DNA of 64,000 bases from an uncultured Clostridia bacterium (GCA_947625025.1 CANQMQ010000006.1:21486-85485); one strand, 5' to 3'. Counted from the stretch's first letter, positions 44,006 to 54,901 are shown. The notes: generated by a model from the sequence alone, not told the origin. Numbers and translations: made by a program.

Positions 44006-47000
44006 TTATCCCTCTACCCCGTATTCTACTTTGGTTCCTTGAGGAAGCGACTTGAGGAACTCATCGAAGTTCGCAATGTCTCCTGCTCTCAGTGCACTCT
44101 CGGTGCTACCGAACCGGATCGTGAGATCGGTAAGCCCCTCAAATACATTATCTTCGAAGGTGAAGACGTAATCATAATAGCTGGAGAAGTTGATTTCCGG
44201 CAAGTAGAACACCTTGATCGCCGTATGCGCGAAGCACTGTAAACCGTACGTTCTATCCGTGCTTACCCAATCGTCAAACGTGACGGTTGCAAGCTGCGAG
44301 CAACCATAGAAGGCCCTCGCCCCGATACTTGTTAAGTAACCCGGTGCTGATAAATCCATCTCTGTGAGGCTCGTGCATCCCTCAAAGGCGCTTACGCCGA
44401 TGCTGCGGAAGTCGCTAAAGCTGTATCCGCTGAAAATAACATGCGCAAGATTCACACAGTGATAGAATGCGTAATCGCCGATGCCCTGGCAGGACGAGAA
44501 CTGAACACGCGCAAGGTTCGAGCACCCATCAAAGGCGTGAGCGCCAACCGTTCTGAAGTTCGAGAGAGCTACGATCGCCTGAAGCTGAGTGCAACCCGCG
44601 AAAGCGTAATCGCCGATCGTTCTGAAAGACGTGTTTAATGTTACCGTCTTGAGCTCGGTGCAACCCTTGAAGGCCTCGGCACCGATCTCGAGAATGGTAG
44701 AATCCGAGAGATCGATTTCGGTGATCTTCGTGTTTTGGAAGGCAGCTTTACCGATGAGGGTAAATTTCTCGGGCAACTTAAGATCCTTGAGACTCGAGCA
44801 ATCCGCAAAGCAATATGCGCTGTAGCCCGTCACCGTCGAGGGAAGCGTTACCGTTGTAAGGTTGGTGCATCCCTGGAAGAGACCTGTGGGAAGCGTCGTG
44901 ATCTTGAGGGCGGAGAGATCGATGGTGTGGAGGTTGGTGCAATCCTTGAACAGGTTGCCCGCAAGGCCTACGGTGCCTTCACGCAGCGTTACCGTATTGT
45001 TCTGGATCTTGGTATTGTCGCACTTAAAGGCGATGTTGCCGACGTAGTAGATGGCGCCATCCCAATTACCCGTATCGCTCTCGATGTTGTCGAGCACATG
45101 CGTGTTCGTAAACACGTCGGCACCGAGGGAAGTAACACTCTTCAGGTCGAGTTTTGCAAGCTTATCACAACCCTGGAATGCCCTGTCGCCGATGGCGGTG
45201 ATCGCATCGGTGAGCGTCACGGTCTGAAGCGCAGTGCAGCCGAGGAAGGCGTCATCCGGAATGGCGGTAATTTCGCATCCCGTGAAGTCAACGGACGTAA
45301 TGCCCGTGCAGCCTTCAAACGCATTCGGAGCGAACCCTGCCGAAGGATACAGATACACAGTGCCGTAAGATATATAACTCCTCGTATCGGGGACATAATC
45401 CACGAGCGCGGAAGGCAATGCGAGCGTGGAGAGCGCCGCACAATCCTTGAATGCCGCAATGCCGATGTCTGCTACAGTATCGGGAAGAGATTCGAGCGTG
45501 AGCCTTGTGCAGCCCTCGAAGGCGCTGTCGCCGATGGTGGCAAGCCTTGAAGGGAATTTCACCGTCTGGAGATCCGTGCAACCCTTGAAGGTATCCTTCG
45601 CGATGAGCGTGAGCTGTGCGCAGGCCGAAAGGTCCACCGTGGTCAATCCCGTGCAACCCTCGAAGGCGCCTACCGCAAACCCGGAGCCGGAGCTCATGTT
45701 ACCGGAAAAGCTTGTGAGGGAGGCAGACAGCGTGACGGACTCGAGGCCCGCGCAACCCTTAAAGGCATTGACACCGATGCTCGCAAGACCTGTGGGGAAC
45801 TCCAAATCATGGAGCAGGGCGCAACCCTCAAAGGCTCTGGAACCGATTGACGTTAATGCGATCGGAAGGTTGAATTCCTTAAGGGACACACATCCCTTGA
45901 AGGCTTCGGCAGAAATCGTCTTCACCGCATCGGAAAGTTTAACGCTCTCAAGGGAGGTCATGCCCGTAAAGGAATTTTCCGCAACGGAGGTATAGTTCAT
46001 GCAATTCGAGAAGTCGAGTTCCGTTACCTTTGTCCCCTCGAGCGCACCCTTAGAGAAAGAGCTGAGCTGGCGCGGCAACGTGATGGAGGTAATTCCCGTA
46101 CCCTTGAAGGCATTGCTCTCGATTGAGGTGATGGAATCGGGAAGTGTAACGGCTCCCGAGATACCCGTGCCTAAGAAGCAGTTCTCGCCGATATACGTGA
46201 TGCCATCAGGAAGGAAATCGAGGCTCGTAATGAGGGCGCAACCGTTGAATGTATCGTCAGAGAGTCTCATGAAGCCCCTAGCGGGAAGCTTTACTGTTGC
46301 AAGCTTCACGCAACCCATGAATACGCCATCACCAAAGTCGGAGGAATAGGAAGACGACGTAAAGACGTTAGACTCAAGATTGATTTCCGCGAGTTCCTTG
46401 CAATCCCTGAAAGCATAGTCGCCGATGACGCTCACTGAACTCGGAATGACAAAGGTACCGGAAATCGCCGTTCCCTCCAAGCAATTGTCACTGAGCTCGG
46501 TGAAATTTTCGGGAATCGTGAAGTCATTGAGTTGTTCACAGCCTTGGAACGTTTCTGCGGGAAGTAGCGTGAGGTATTTTGCTGCAGAGAAATCCGCTTT
46601 CGTAAGGTTTACGCATCCCGCGAACACACCGACGCCGAAGCCGGAAGTATCACCGCTATCATCATCCTCGGCGAAATCCAAAAGTGCTTCCGGAAGCTTA
46701 ACCGACGTAAGCCCCGAGTTTCTGAAGGCGTAATCCCCAATCGTGGTAACGGTATCGGGAAGCGCGATTTGCTGGATCGCTGCCCCCTCGAAGGCATAAT
46801 CTCCGATTGTAGTAAGGCCATTCGGCAGCTTAACCTCCGCGAGGCTCGTGCAGTTCAGGAAGGCATTCTCGGGGATTTCCGTAATGTTGGTAGCTTGGGA
46901 GAGGTCAACCGAGGTGAGCGCCGCGCAGCCCTCGAATGCGTTTCTACCGATACTCGCAAGCGAATCGGGAAGCGAGATCTCCTTGAGCTCCTTCGAGTTC

Positions 47001-50000
47001 CTGAAAGCTCCGGCGCCGATGCCCATCGTCCCAGCTTTGATTGTAACTTTACCGCCGTTCGTCTTAACCGCGTCTTCATTGGCGCCGACAGCGACGTTCT
47101 TCAAATACAACACGCCGTCAACCTCTTCCCTCTGAAGGCTCGTGCAACCCTCAAGGGCATTGTCGCCGATGAAGATGATCCTATCGAGGTTGATGGTCGC
47201 AAGCCTTGCGCAGTTCAGGAATGCGTTGTCACCGATGGTCGTCATGGAGTTCGAGAGCTTGACGGTGGCAAGATTGGTGCAACCGCTGAACCAACTTGTT
47301 CCGATCCCGGAGAGCCCATCCTTGTTGAACGATACCTGTTGAAGGCCGGTGCAGCCAAGGAAGAGTTCAACGGGCAAGATTACAGAGTCTTCATCATATA
47401 CGAAGCTTCCGCACTCGAATCCTACCGTTTCAAGCCCTAAACAACCTTCAAAGGCGTTATTGGCAATGGTGGTCACGGCTTCGGGGATCGTCAAGTGCTT
47501 AATGCCCGAGTTCATGAAGCATCCCTCGCCGATCTCGGTAAGGCTATCGGGCAAATGAACGGTGGCAAGCGAAGTGCAATCTGTAAACGCGTACTCAGAA
47601 AGCGTTTGAAGATTTGCACAAGCGCTGAGGTCTATTTCCGTGATCGAGGCGCAGCCGTCGAAGGCATCGTATCCAATATCTGTAACCGTCGCGGGGATCT
47701 CTACGTTATGAAGCTTGGTGAATCCCTTGAACATGTTGTTCGGGATCGCCGTGACGCCTGCAGGCAAAATGAATTCTTCGATATTTGTGCAACCGTCGAA
47801 CGGGGTACGCGTCACTTCTGTCGCGGAAGAAGCGGAAAGATCCACTCTCTTGAGGTTCTTGCAGTTCCTGAATGCGTACCACGTGTTAAAGTTGTCAAAT
47901 TTAGAGAAAGACGCAGGGAAGGTCACCGATTGAAGCGCATTGCATTCTGTAAACATGTAGTCGCCGAAGCTATGGAAGTTCGTTCCCTGCTCGAAGGTAA
48001 TTGTATCGAGCTTCGGGCAGGCCGCAAACATATAGTACCCAAAATCGGGATGGTCTGCGGGCAAATCTTTCGGGAATACGACTTCCTTCAGGTTTGCACA
48101 CCTGCCGAAAACACCGCTCTCGGCAGAAGAAGCGCTGGAGCCGCTCCAATTCGTGACCGACTTGGAAATGGTAACCTTCGTGAAGCTCGTGTTGTTGAAG
48201 GCGCCTGCCCCAACGGTAGTGATTTTGCTGAAATCAAAATCCGTGAGCGCCGTGCAGTCCCTGAACGCATATGCACCGATTGTGGTGAGCGTTGCGGGAA
48301 CCTGAATGCTCGTGAAATGGGTGCTGCCGTCAAACAGGTTAGCGCCGAGGGTGGTGAGCTTCGTATTTCTCAAATCGAGCGTGGAAACCTTCGTCGTGGA
48401 GAGCGAAGCGCCGAACACGGTGAGCGTGGCGGGAACACCGACAGTTTCAAGCCCGCTACAACCATTGAATGCGCCCGACGGGATCTCCGTTAACTGCGTT
48501 TTACTGAAGTCGAGCGAGGTAAGTTGCGCGCAATTGGAGAAGGTGCCTGTTCCCAATGTATTGAGTACGGGGGTCTTGGAGAAGTCAATCGAATTAAGCC
48601 CAGTGCAACCGCTGAATGCCGCAATTCCGATCGTCTGCAGAGCGCTGTCTTGCGCGAATTCTACCTTCGTGAGAGATTTACAATCTTTGAATGCCCCGTC
48701 GAAAATCGTGGTAACCGACTTCGGGATGCTGGCGGAGATGATCCCCGTGTTCGCAAACGCATACGAGAGGATCCTGACAACACCCTCATTGATGGTAAGA
48801 GGCCCGTCGAGTGTGCCGAACACGAAAACGATATCCGATTGCGTGGCCCTATCCGCTACGCTGTTCGCGTAGAGAAGAAGGTGATCCTTCGTATCGCTTA
48901 AATAATAGTACGGGTTCGCCTCTGCAACCGTGATGGTTTCAAGTGCAGTGCATCCGTTGCTGAATGCGTTCTTGATGTTGTAAACGGTACTGCTCAGGTG
49001 CACCGTTGTGAGCTTGGAGCAGCCGCTGAACAGACTCTCGGGCAGAAGAATTTCCTGTTCGCTTTCGGGGAAAGTAAAGGATACCAGGCCCGTATTCGTG
49101 AATGCGGCGCCAAGCGTATGCAACTTGCTCTTCTCCTCTCCCGTCGGCTGTTCGAACGTGACGGTCTTGATGCCGGAAGTGGACGTAAAGACTTCATTTT
49201 GAAGTTCGGTAAGGGAAAGCGGGAATTGGATCGTCGTAAGTGCCGGGCAATCTTTGAACGCATAAGATGCGATTACGAGAGAGCTCGAAGCATCTGCCTT
49301 GCCGAAGTTCACCGCGCTGAGCAATTTGCACCCCTCGAATACGCCAAATAACTTGTATTCCGGATAGTAAGAGGAACTGCTCAGATCACGCCTCTTTACG
49401 CCATCGCCCAACAAATTGAGCTTACTGCCACTCTCAAACGTGACGGTTGCAAGCTCTACACAATTATAGAAGGCGCCGTCTTCGATGGTCGTTACGCTTG
49501 CAGGGATAGTAATGCTCTTTAACAAGCTGTTCCGGAAGGCATTAAACTTGATTTTCTCCAGTTTGCTATTCGGGTTAAAGGTGACGGTCTGCAACCTTGA
49601 AACAGCCGAATAGAAGGCGTGGTCGCCGATGGAAGTCACGGATGCGGGGATAGTAACCGAATCGAGGTAGCTGTTTGCGAATGCGTAGTCACCGATGGAC
49701 CTTGTGCGTTCGGGCAATACGAGGTTCGTGACATTGGTCCCTTCGATAATGCCACGGCCGCGTTCGTAAAGATAATCGGAATCGGAAACAATTTCATCCA
49801 TGAAGTTAAGCGCCGCATCCGTGTTACCCTGTGCGAATGTCAAGGTGGTGAGCACGCTGCAGTTATAGAATGCTTCTGCCCCGATGCTCGTCACGGTATT
49901 GGGGACTTCGAACGACGTAATACGGGTACCGGAGAAGGCACTCTTACCAATCGAAACCGTGCCCGTCGGCAGTTTGATGCTCGTGATGCTCACGGAACTG

Positions 50001-53000
50001 CTAAACGCATAGTCTCCGACGGCGAGCGTATGGCCGGCTGCCATCGCATCCCCTGCAAATTGGACGGTCGTAAGCTTAGGAGCGGTGCCCGTGGAACGAT
50101 AGGTGCTCAAAGCATACGAATGAATGGATACTACCGTGTTGGGAATGGTAAGCGTTGTCGTTTGGGCGTTGGGCGCAAAGTAGACAAGTTCGCTCTCCTC
50201 TCCCGCATCGTTGAGCTTGTAGACGGCGTTGTCATGGACTTTGTAATATTGGCTGTTGCTTCCGGACATGGTAATCTCGGAAATCACGTCATCGTGTTCA
50301 AACAGCCCAAAGTAATGATTTGAGGAATACACATAATCGGGGATCTCCTTGATTGTACTCGGCAATGTTACCGATTGCAGGTTGTCGCACCCGCCGAGCA
50401 CAGAGACGCCGAGTTCCGTCGTCCCCTCCGGGAAGGCGATCGAGGTGAGATGGTCGCAATCGTAGAATGCCTTGGTGCCGATTGTGAGCGTTGTTGTTTT
50501 AGGCGCATCGAATGTCACTTGTTGAAGGCTGGTGCAACCGTCAAACGCATTTGCACCGATTTCCGAGACGCTTGCGGGAATATTGATACTCCTGAGCGCC
50601 GTACGGTCTTTGAAGTTGTCCTGACCGATCTTCGTGATGGTATTGGGGAGTGTGAGAGTCTCGACATCGGGCTTCACCCAAACGATCTCCGTCTCAGCCG
50701 CGTTGAAGAGCGCGGTCTTCTCATTGTTCATGGAGTAGTACGGGTTCGTCTTATCGAGCACGATGGTCTCAAGGCTGGAGCCGAAGGCCTCCATGAAGTT
50801 TACATCGTGCACGCCGGGGCCGATATGGAGCGTCGTAACGGTAGAATTCGAGAGATATGTAGAATCGTAGTCATCCAAGAAAGCACTACTATCTATCTCG
50901 AGCGTCTGAGACATGTTCGCACCGATATCGATGTGAACGGTGTCGATCTTAGTATAGCCGAAGGCATGCGCTCCGACATAGACGCAGTTCTGAGGCAGGT
51001 AAAGCTCGGTAAAGTACGAATCGGGATCGCCGTAAGTCCCACCATAACGGCCGAGTTCATAAAACGCATACGCTTCGATGCGGAGCGGGTAATTGCCGTC
51101 CCGACCTTCGAATTTAAGATTCGTCACCTCTTCATTGTCGTAGAAAGCACGCTCACCAATCTTCGAGATGCTCGAAGGAATCGTAATTTCCGTCAGGTTC
51201 CTGTTGTTTTCGACGGCACTGGGCCCGATCTCGGTGACATTGGCGGGAAGCGTGAAGGTAGTCGCGTTCATCGGATAGAGCACGAGCTCCACGCCCGAAC
51301 TCGTATTCCTCAAAATCATGTTGTCTTGGGAATAATAATCGCCGGTCCCCACGATTTCAATGGTTTCGAGTTGACTGTAAGAGCCATATCCGATATAAAA
51401 TGCCTTCCACAAGTTAAAGTTTACCATGCGGGCCGGAAGCCGAAGGGTCTTTAAGCTACCGTTGAGGTATTGGAAAGCGCCATCCGCTATTGTGAGAGGA
51501 GCCCCCGTTCCACCGGTTTCACGGAAAGTAATCGTCTCTATGTGGCAAGAAGAAGAGTAATCCGCACCCACGGCATACGCCTCAATATATGTGACGCTCG
51601 AGGGGAAGGAAATGGAGCGAAGATTGCTTAACCCATACAGTGCATAGGAGGGAATATACTTTACACCATCGGGTACGTCATAGACATCTCCCGACTTTGC
51701 GACGGGATAAATCAAGAGCTCGCGGCCCACAGTCGGGCTCGGATTATCGTAGAAGAGGACGCCATTCTGCGAGAAATAGGGCTTCTCGCCGCTGTAATTC
51801 GTCGAATAGACGTCGATTTCTGCAAGCTCGCTGCAACCGACGAAGGGGTTTTGTTGGTTACCGACGACAATCGATTGAATGCTATCCGGGATGTGAATAA
51901 CTTCAAGGTGCGTCAGGTTTGTGAAGTCGTTGATTTCCGTAACGGGGAAGCCCTTGTAGGTTGCGGGGATGGTGATGGACGTGACTGCCGTCGGCACGAT
52001 ATCGGGGCTCTTGCTCACCGAATAGCCCGTGGTGGCCCCGGTGCTGTCCGTTTGAGCCGTGAAGGAAAGCACCGTCATCCACTGCGCATAGAACGTAGTG
52101 TCCGCGCTCTGGCTATAGCGCTTGCTGCTGGAACCCGCATAATTTGCATACTGGACGCCACCCACGGCAGCATCGTACCATCCATAGAATACCACAGCGG
52201 CATCATTGGATTCGGGCACGGGAAGCTCTATCTTTTGGCCAAAGAGAATCGTCACGCCTTGTGCGATCTCGGGCGTCTCTACGCCGTACGAACCGACTAC
52301 GAGCGTGATATGGAACTGCTTGGGATCCCAATGCGCATAGAGCATACGGCTGCGGCCTTCGATATAGACGCTGTCGTTATAGAGCACGCCGCTATCTGGC
52401 TCGGTGTACCAACCGGCAAAGTCATAGCCGTAGCGCGAGATCTCCTCCGCACCGGGAAGGGTGATGGCATCGCCATTAGCGAGGAAGAGGCTCTCCACTT
52501 CGCCGAAGTCCGGAGCAGACAGCTTGACTTCATAGATCGAAACGGAGGTCCTGATGGTAACTCCGCCCGCTGTGAGTGCATACTGATAGTCGCCTTCCCT
52601 ATCGAACTCGAGCTTGATGCTCGATACGTTGGTGTAGGGGGTGGATTCAGTTGCACCATTGACGGAGAGCTTGTAATCGCTGACGCCGAATACGGGATCC
52701 CAGGAGAGGACGCCGTTGCTGTAACGGAGTTCGCCGCCCAACTTGCCGTAACGGACGGTGTAATCCTCCGACCGCAGCGAGCTGCCCGCATTCGAAAGGG
52801 CGCGCACGGAAACGGCATACACATCCTGGCCGCTTACGCGATACTCTGCCTTAAATTCGATTTCGGTTCCCTGTACGGTGACGGGAGCGTGGCTGCCGAT
52901 GGTAACTTCGTAGCTGCTTGCACCCGAAACAGCGTTCCACACGATCTTGTTGTTCGCGAGATCCGCATGGATATTGGTGGGCGTTGCAAGCGTAGATTTC

Positions 53001-54520
53001 GTATAGGAATACGTACCGGGCGTCGTAGGAGAGACCCAGCCGCGTGCCTTCGGCGTGATGTTGATGGTGTATGTCCCCGCCTCAAGGAACTTGAGGGAGA
53101 GCTCCGTGGCGTCTGCGACGTTGCCGTTGTAGGCAACAACCGTGCCCTTTTTGATCTCAATATCATAGGAAGCGGCATTGGGAACGGCCGTCCAGGTGAG
53201 AACTGCTTCGCTGTTTACGGCAATGCCGGTGGGAACGGCGAGCACGCGGGAGACCTGGTAGGGCTCGGAAGTGGAGGGAAGATACCCATCCGCCTCTGCC
53301 GTTACGGTAAACGTAATTTTGCCATCCTTGGGCGTGCAGTTCGAGAAATTGAAGCTGCGGGTGTTCGGATCGATTACAATGCGGTCTACATGCGTCCCCT
53401 CGGGGTCACCGCACGCAACCGTAAGGAAGTACCGCGTCGCATTGGGAACGGGGTTGAAGAGCAACGTGTTGCCCTCAACGCGGAACACGGTTACCTTATC
53501 GAGCGCCTTATTCCTATAATACGCTCTGCCCGTGTTGTTGCCGGCGGTGACTTCGACTACATACTCACCCGCATCCTGCCTGGTGAAATCGAAGCTATAT
53601 GTCGTCCGCCCGTCGATGGGAGTACGCAGCACTTCCGTATCCGTCGTGCGGTTCTTGATGACGAGCGTAAAGTTCGTCGCCGAGCCCTGCACGGACCAGG
53701 TGATCTGCTTCTCTCCGACGGAGACGGCGGGCGTCTCGCTTGCCCAGACGGCAAAGAACGTCGTATCGCCGCCGAGAAGGCGTTCGTCATATTGATATGT
53801 AAGTTCAGAAGCGATCCCGCTGTGGCTCACCCACCAACCGAGGAAGGTGTGCCCTTCCCACGTGGGAGTGGGAAGCCCGAACGCCTGATGCCCCACCGTA
53901 TGCACGGGGGAAGGCGCCGTACCCGTTGCGCCGTTCAAATCGAAGGTAACGGTATATTCGGGTTCGATGGGTGCAACGAAGCGCGCATGTAGCGTAAAGT
54001 TCGAGGTTACGGCTTCGCTAAAACTATATAAGTTCTTATAGTCCTTATCCGTATACCAACCGACAAACACGCTGCCGGATTTCTGAGGGGCCGTAGGCGC
54101 CGCCACCCGTCTGCCGTTGTAGACGGTGACGGGATCTACGCTCGAACCGCCGTGCGTATCGAACGAAACCGTATATTCGATCTTTCTGAGGAAGGTGTAC
54201 GGGGTGGTGTGATAGGTGAGCGTTACGACGTCGTTGAAGTAGGAGCCGAGGAAATGGTCGTCGCCCTCCGTAAACATGAGGCCTTCCCCTTCGGGCGCAT
54301 ACGTCCCTGTAATGGGATCGCCGCCCAAGGTGAGTGTGTAGTGGCAGTCCGCGGTCAAGGTAAGCGAATACTCTGCTCCGTTCACATCGCAGTAATATTC
54401 GCCCTGCTCCTCCCCTGCCACAGCAGGCTTTTGCTCATCTTTCTTGCAGGCTGCGGCGAGACCCAACGTGCCGAGCAAGACAAGCATGAGTGTGAGAATT
54501 GTGAGTAGCTTGCGTTTCAT
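44006..54520 (-). CDS. Giant BspA-like LRR_5 lipoprotein (3504 aa)
   Basis: A lipoprotein-type signal (MKRKLL, hydrophobic core, LAAAC with Cys near residue 25) is followed by a small beta domain, two InlB-type repeats (VFVGWYTDKDYKN; HTFLGWWVSHSG), about four fibronectin-like segments (for example LTWTAVPNAASYDIEI and IVWNAVSGASSYEVTI), two more InlB-type repeats (YDFAGWYTEPDSG and VVFYGWYDAAVGG), then about 2600 residues of LRR_5 repeats of 22-24 residues. At least six interruptions carry a YxxxxGVLY/IYY-like phrase followed by a new repeat. There is no C-terminal anchor. The ATG at 54520 has AAGGAG seven bases upstream. It has its own promoter and terminator. Probably a surface adhesin. 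Confidence 0.87.
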   Translation of the reverse strand: MKRKLLTILTLMLVLLGTLGLAAACKKDEQKPAVAGEEQGEYYCDVNGAEYSLTLTADCHYTLTLGGDPITGTYAPEGEGLMFTEGDDHFLGSYFNDVVTLTYHTTPYTFLRKIEYTVSFDTHGGSSVDPVTVYNGRRVAAPTAPQKSGSVFVGWYTDKDYKNLYSFSEAVTSNFTLHARFVAPIEPEYTVTFDLNGATGTAPSPVHTVGHQAFGLPTPTWEGHTFLGWWVSHSGIASELTYQYDERLLGGDTTFFAVWASETPAVSVGEKQITWSVQGSATNFTLVIKNRTTDTEVLRTPIDGRTTYSFDFTRQDAGEYVVEVTAGNNTGRAYYRNKALDKVTVFRVEGNTLLFNPVPNATRYFLTVACGDPEGTHVDRIVIDPNTRSFNFSNCTPKDGKITFTVTAEADGYLPSTSEPYQVSRVLAVPTGIAVNSEAVLTWTAVPNAASYDIEIKKGTVVAYNGNVADATELSLKFLEAGTYTINITPKARGWVSPTTPGTYSYTKSTLATPTNIHADLANNKIVWNAVSGASSYEVTIGSHAPVTVQGTEIEFKAEYRVSGQDVYAVSVRALSNAGSSLRSEDYTVRYGKLGGELRYSNGVLSWDPVFGVSDYKLSVNGATESTPYTNVSSIKLEFDREGDYQYALTAGGVTIRTSVSIYEVKLSAPDFGEVESLFLANGDAITLPGAEEISRYGYDFAGWYTEPDSGVLYNDSVYIEGRSRMLYAHWDPKQFHITLVVGSYGVETPEIAQGVTILFGQKIELPVPESNDAAVVFYGWYDAAVGGVQYANYAGSSSKRYSQSADTTFYAQWMTVLSFTAQTDSTGATTGYSVSKSPDIVPTAVTSITIPATYKGFPVTEINDFTNLTHLEVIHIPDSIQSIVVGNQQNPFVGCSELAEIDVYSTNYSGEKPYFSQNGVLFYDNPSPTVGRELLIYPVAKSGDVYDVPDGVKYIPSYALYGLSNLRSISFPSSVTYIEAYAVGADYSSSCHIETITFRETGGTGAPLTIADGAFQYLNGSLKTLRLPARMVNFNLWKAFYIGYGSYSQLETIEIVGTGDYYSQDNMILRNTSSGVELVLYPMNATTFTLPANVTEIGPSAVENNRNLTEITIPSSISKIGERAFYDNEEVTNLKFEGRDGNYPLRIEAYAFYELGRYGGTYGDPDSYFTELYLPQNCVYVGAHAFGYTKIDTVHIDIGANMSQTLEIDSSAFLDDYDSTYLSNSTVTTLHIGPGVHDVNFMEAFGSSLETIVLDKTNPYYSMNNEKTALFNAAETEIVWVKPDVETLTLPNTITKIGQDNFKDRTALRSINIPASVSEIGANAFDGCTSLQQVTFDAPKTTTLTIGTKAFYDCDHLTSIAFPEGTTELGVSVLGGCDNLQSVTLPSTIKEIPDYVYSSNHYFGLFEHDDVISEITMSGSNSQYYKVHDNAVYKLNDAGEESELVYFAPNAQTTTLTIPNTVVSIHSYALSTYRSTGTAPKLTTVQFAGDAMAAGHTLAVGDYAFSSSVSITSIKLPTGTVSIGKSAFSGTRITSFEVPNTVTSIGAEAFYNCSVLTTLTFAQGNTDAALNFMDEIVSDSDYLYERGRGIIEGTNVTNLVLPERTRSIGDYAFANSYLDSVTIPASVTSIGDHAFYSAVSRLQTVTFNPNSKLEKIKFNAFRNSLLKSITIPASVTTIEDGAFYNCVELATVTFESGSKLNLLGDGVKRRDLSSSSYYPEYKLFGVFEGCKLLSAVNFGKADASSSLVIASYAFKDCPALTTIQFPLSLTELQNEVFTSTSGIKTVTFEQPTGEEKSKLHTLGAAFTNTGLVSFTFPESEQEILLPESLFSGCSKLTTVHLSSTVYNIKNAFSNGCTALETITVAEANPYYYLSDTKDHLLLYANSVADRATQSDIVFVFGTLDGPLTINEGVVRILSYAFANTGIISASIPKSVTTIFDGAFKDCKSLTKVEFAQDSALQTIGIAAFSGCTGLNSIDFSKTPVLNTLGTGTFSNCAQLTSLDFSKTQLTEIPSGAFNGCSGLETVGVPATLTVFGASLSTTKVSTLDLRNTKLTTLGANLFDGSTHFTSIQVPATLTTIGAYAFRDCTALTDFDFSKITTVGAGAFNNTSFTKVTISKSVTNWSGSSASSAESGVFGRCANLKEVVFPKDLPADHPDFGYYMFAACPKLDTITFEQGTNFHSFGDYMFTECNALQSVTFPASFSKFDNFNTWYAFRNCKNLKRVDLSASSATEVTRTPFDGCTNIEEFILPAGVTAIPNNMFKGFTKLHNVEIPATVTDIGYDAFDGCASITEIDLSACANLQTLSEYAFTDCTSLATVHLPDSLTEIGEGCFMNSGIKHLTIPEAVTTIANNAFEGCLGLETVGFECGSFVYDEDSVILPVELFLGCTGLQQVSFNKDGLSGIGTSWFSGCTNLATVKLSNSMTTIGDNAFLNCARLATINLDRIIFIGDNALEGCTSLQREEVDGVLYLKNVAVGANEDAVKTNGGKVTIKAGTMGIGAGAFRNSKELKEISLPDSLASIGRNAFEGCAALTSVDLSQATNITEIPENAFLNCTSLAEVKLPNGLTTIGDYAFEGAAIQQIALPDTVTTIGDYAFRNSGLTSVKLPEALLDFAEDDDSGDTSGFGVGVFAGCVNLTKADFSAAKYLTLLPAETFQGCEQLNDFTIPENFTELSDNCLEGTAISGTFVIPSSVSVIGDYAFRDCKELAEINLESNVFTSSSYSSDFGDGVFMGCVKLATVKLPARGFMRLSDDTFNGCALITSLDFLPDGITYIGENCFLGTGISGAVTLPDSITSIESNAFKGTGITSITLPRQLSSFSKGALEGTKVTELDFSNCMNYTSVAENSFTGMTSLESVKLSDAVKTISAEAFKGCVSLKEFNLPIALTSIGSRAFEGCALLHDLEFPTGLASIGVNAFKGCAGLESVTLSASLTSFSGNMSSGSGFAVGAFEGCTGLTTVDLSACAQLTLIAKDTFKGCTDLQTVKFPSRLATIGDSAFEGCTRLTLESLPDTVADIGIAAFKDCAALSTLALPSALVDYVPDTRSYISYGTVYLYPSAGFAPNAFEGCTGITSVDFTGCEITAIPDDAFLGCTALQTVTLTDAITAIGDRAFQGCDKLAKLDLKSVTSLGADVFTNTHVLDNIESDTGNWDGAIYYVGNIAFKCDNTKIQNNTVTLREGTVGLAGNLFKDCTNLHTIDLSALKITTLPTGLFQGCTNLTTVTLPSTVTGYSAYCFADCSSLKDLKLPEKFTLIGKAAFQNTKITEIDLSDSTILEIGAEAFKGCTELKTVTLNTSFRTIGDYAFAGCTQLQAIVALSNFRTVGAHAFDGCSNLARVQFSSCQGIGDYAFYHCVNLAHVIFSGYSFSDFRSIGVSAFEGCTSLTEMDLSAPGYLTSIGARAFYGCSQLATVTFDDWVSTDRTYGLQCFAHTAIKVFYLPEINFSSYYDYVFTFEDNVFEGLTDLTIRFGSTESALRAGDIANFDEFLKSLPQGTKVEYGVEG

Positions 54521-54550
54521 AGCAATACTCCTTGATAATAGAATACAATG

Positions 54551-54579
54551 ATAATACCACATAAAAAAAAGGATGTCAA
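54551..54579 (-). promoter_or_regulatory. Promoter of the giant LRR gene
   Basis: On the minus strand, TTGACA, 17 bp (including a run of eight T), TATTAT, about 30 bp before the start codon. Confidence 0.85.
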
Positions 54580-54869
54580 ACAAATACGCCACAAAAATGC
54601 AAATTTTAGGTATAAGAATTTATAATATACACCATAAGTATTACTTATACCACAACGAATTTTGGACGCAAAACGGCACCTTTTTTGAGGAAATATGTTG
54701 CGTTTGTGAAGCATTTTGCGGCAACCATGTCCGAAAACGGGCAATCAAAATCGATATTTCGCCCCAAATTCCGTCCTCTCTTCCCCTGCTCGCGACCTTT
54801 TCCGCCCGATTCCCCCTTTTTTGCAATTTTGCATAAACTCTGCATATTTGCAAGGTGATGAAGAAAGAA
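54580..54869. other. AT-rich intergenic stretch with a palindrome
   Basis: No gene is supported here. The first half is AT-rich and contains the perfect palindrome ATAAGTA-T-TACTTAT at 54634-54648, about 55 bp upstream of the giant gene's -35 box. Short open frames on both strands lack ribosome sites. Confidence 0.6.
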
Positions 54870-54901
54870 GTGCGGCCCCGCATTTTGCGCGGGGCCGCAC
54901 A
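54870..54901. terminator. Intrinsic terminator after the flavodoxin operon
   Basis: GTGCGGCCCCGC pairs with GCGGGGCCGCAC around a 7-base loop. It follows the flavodoxin stop on the minus strand and is followed by a T-rich, C-interrupted tail. Confidence 0.8.

Noticed and set aside
54573..54883. Short open frames in the AT-rich gap upstream of the giant LRR gene
   Set aside because: No ribosome sites, compositions unlike the neighbouring genes and no recognisable motif.
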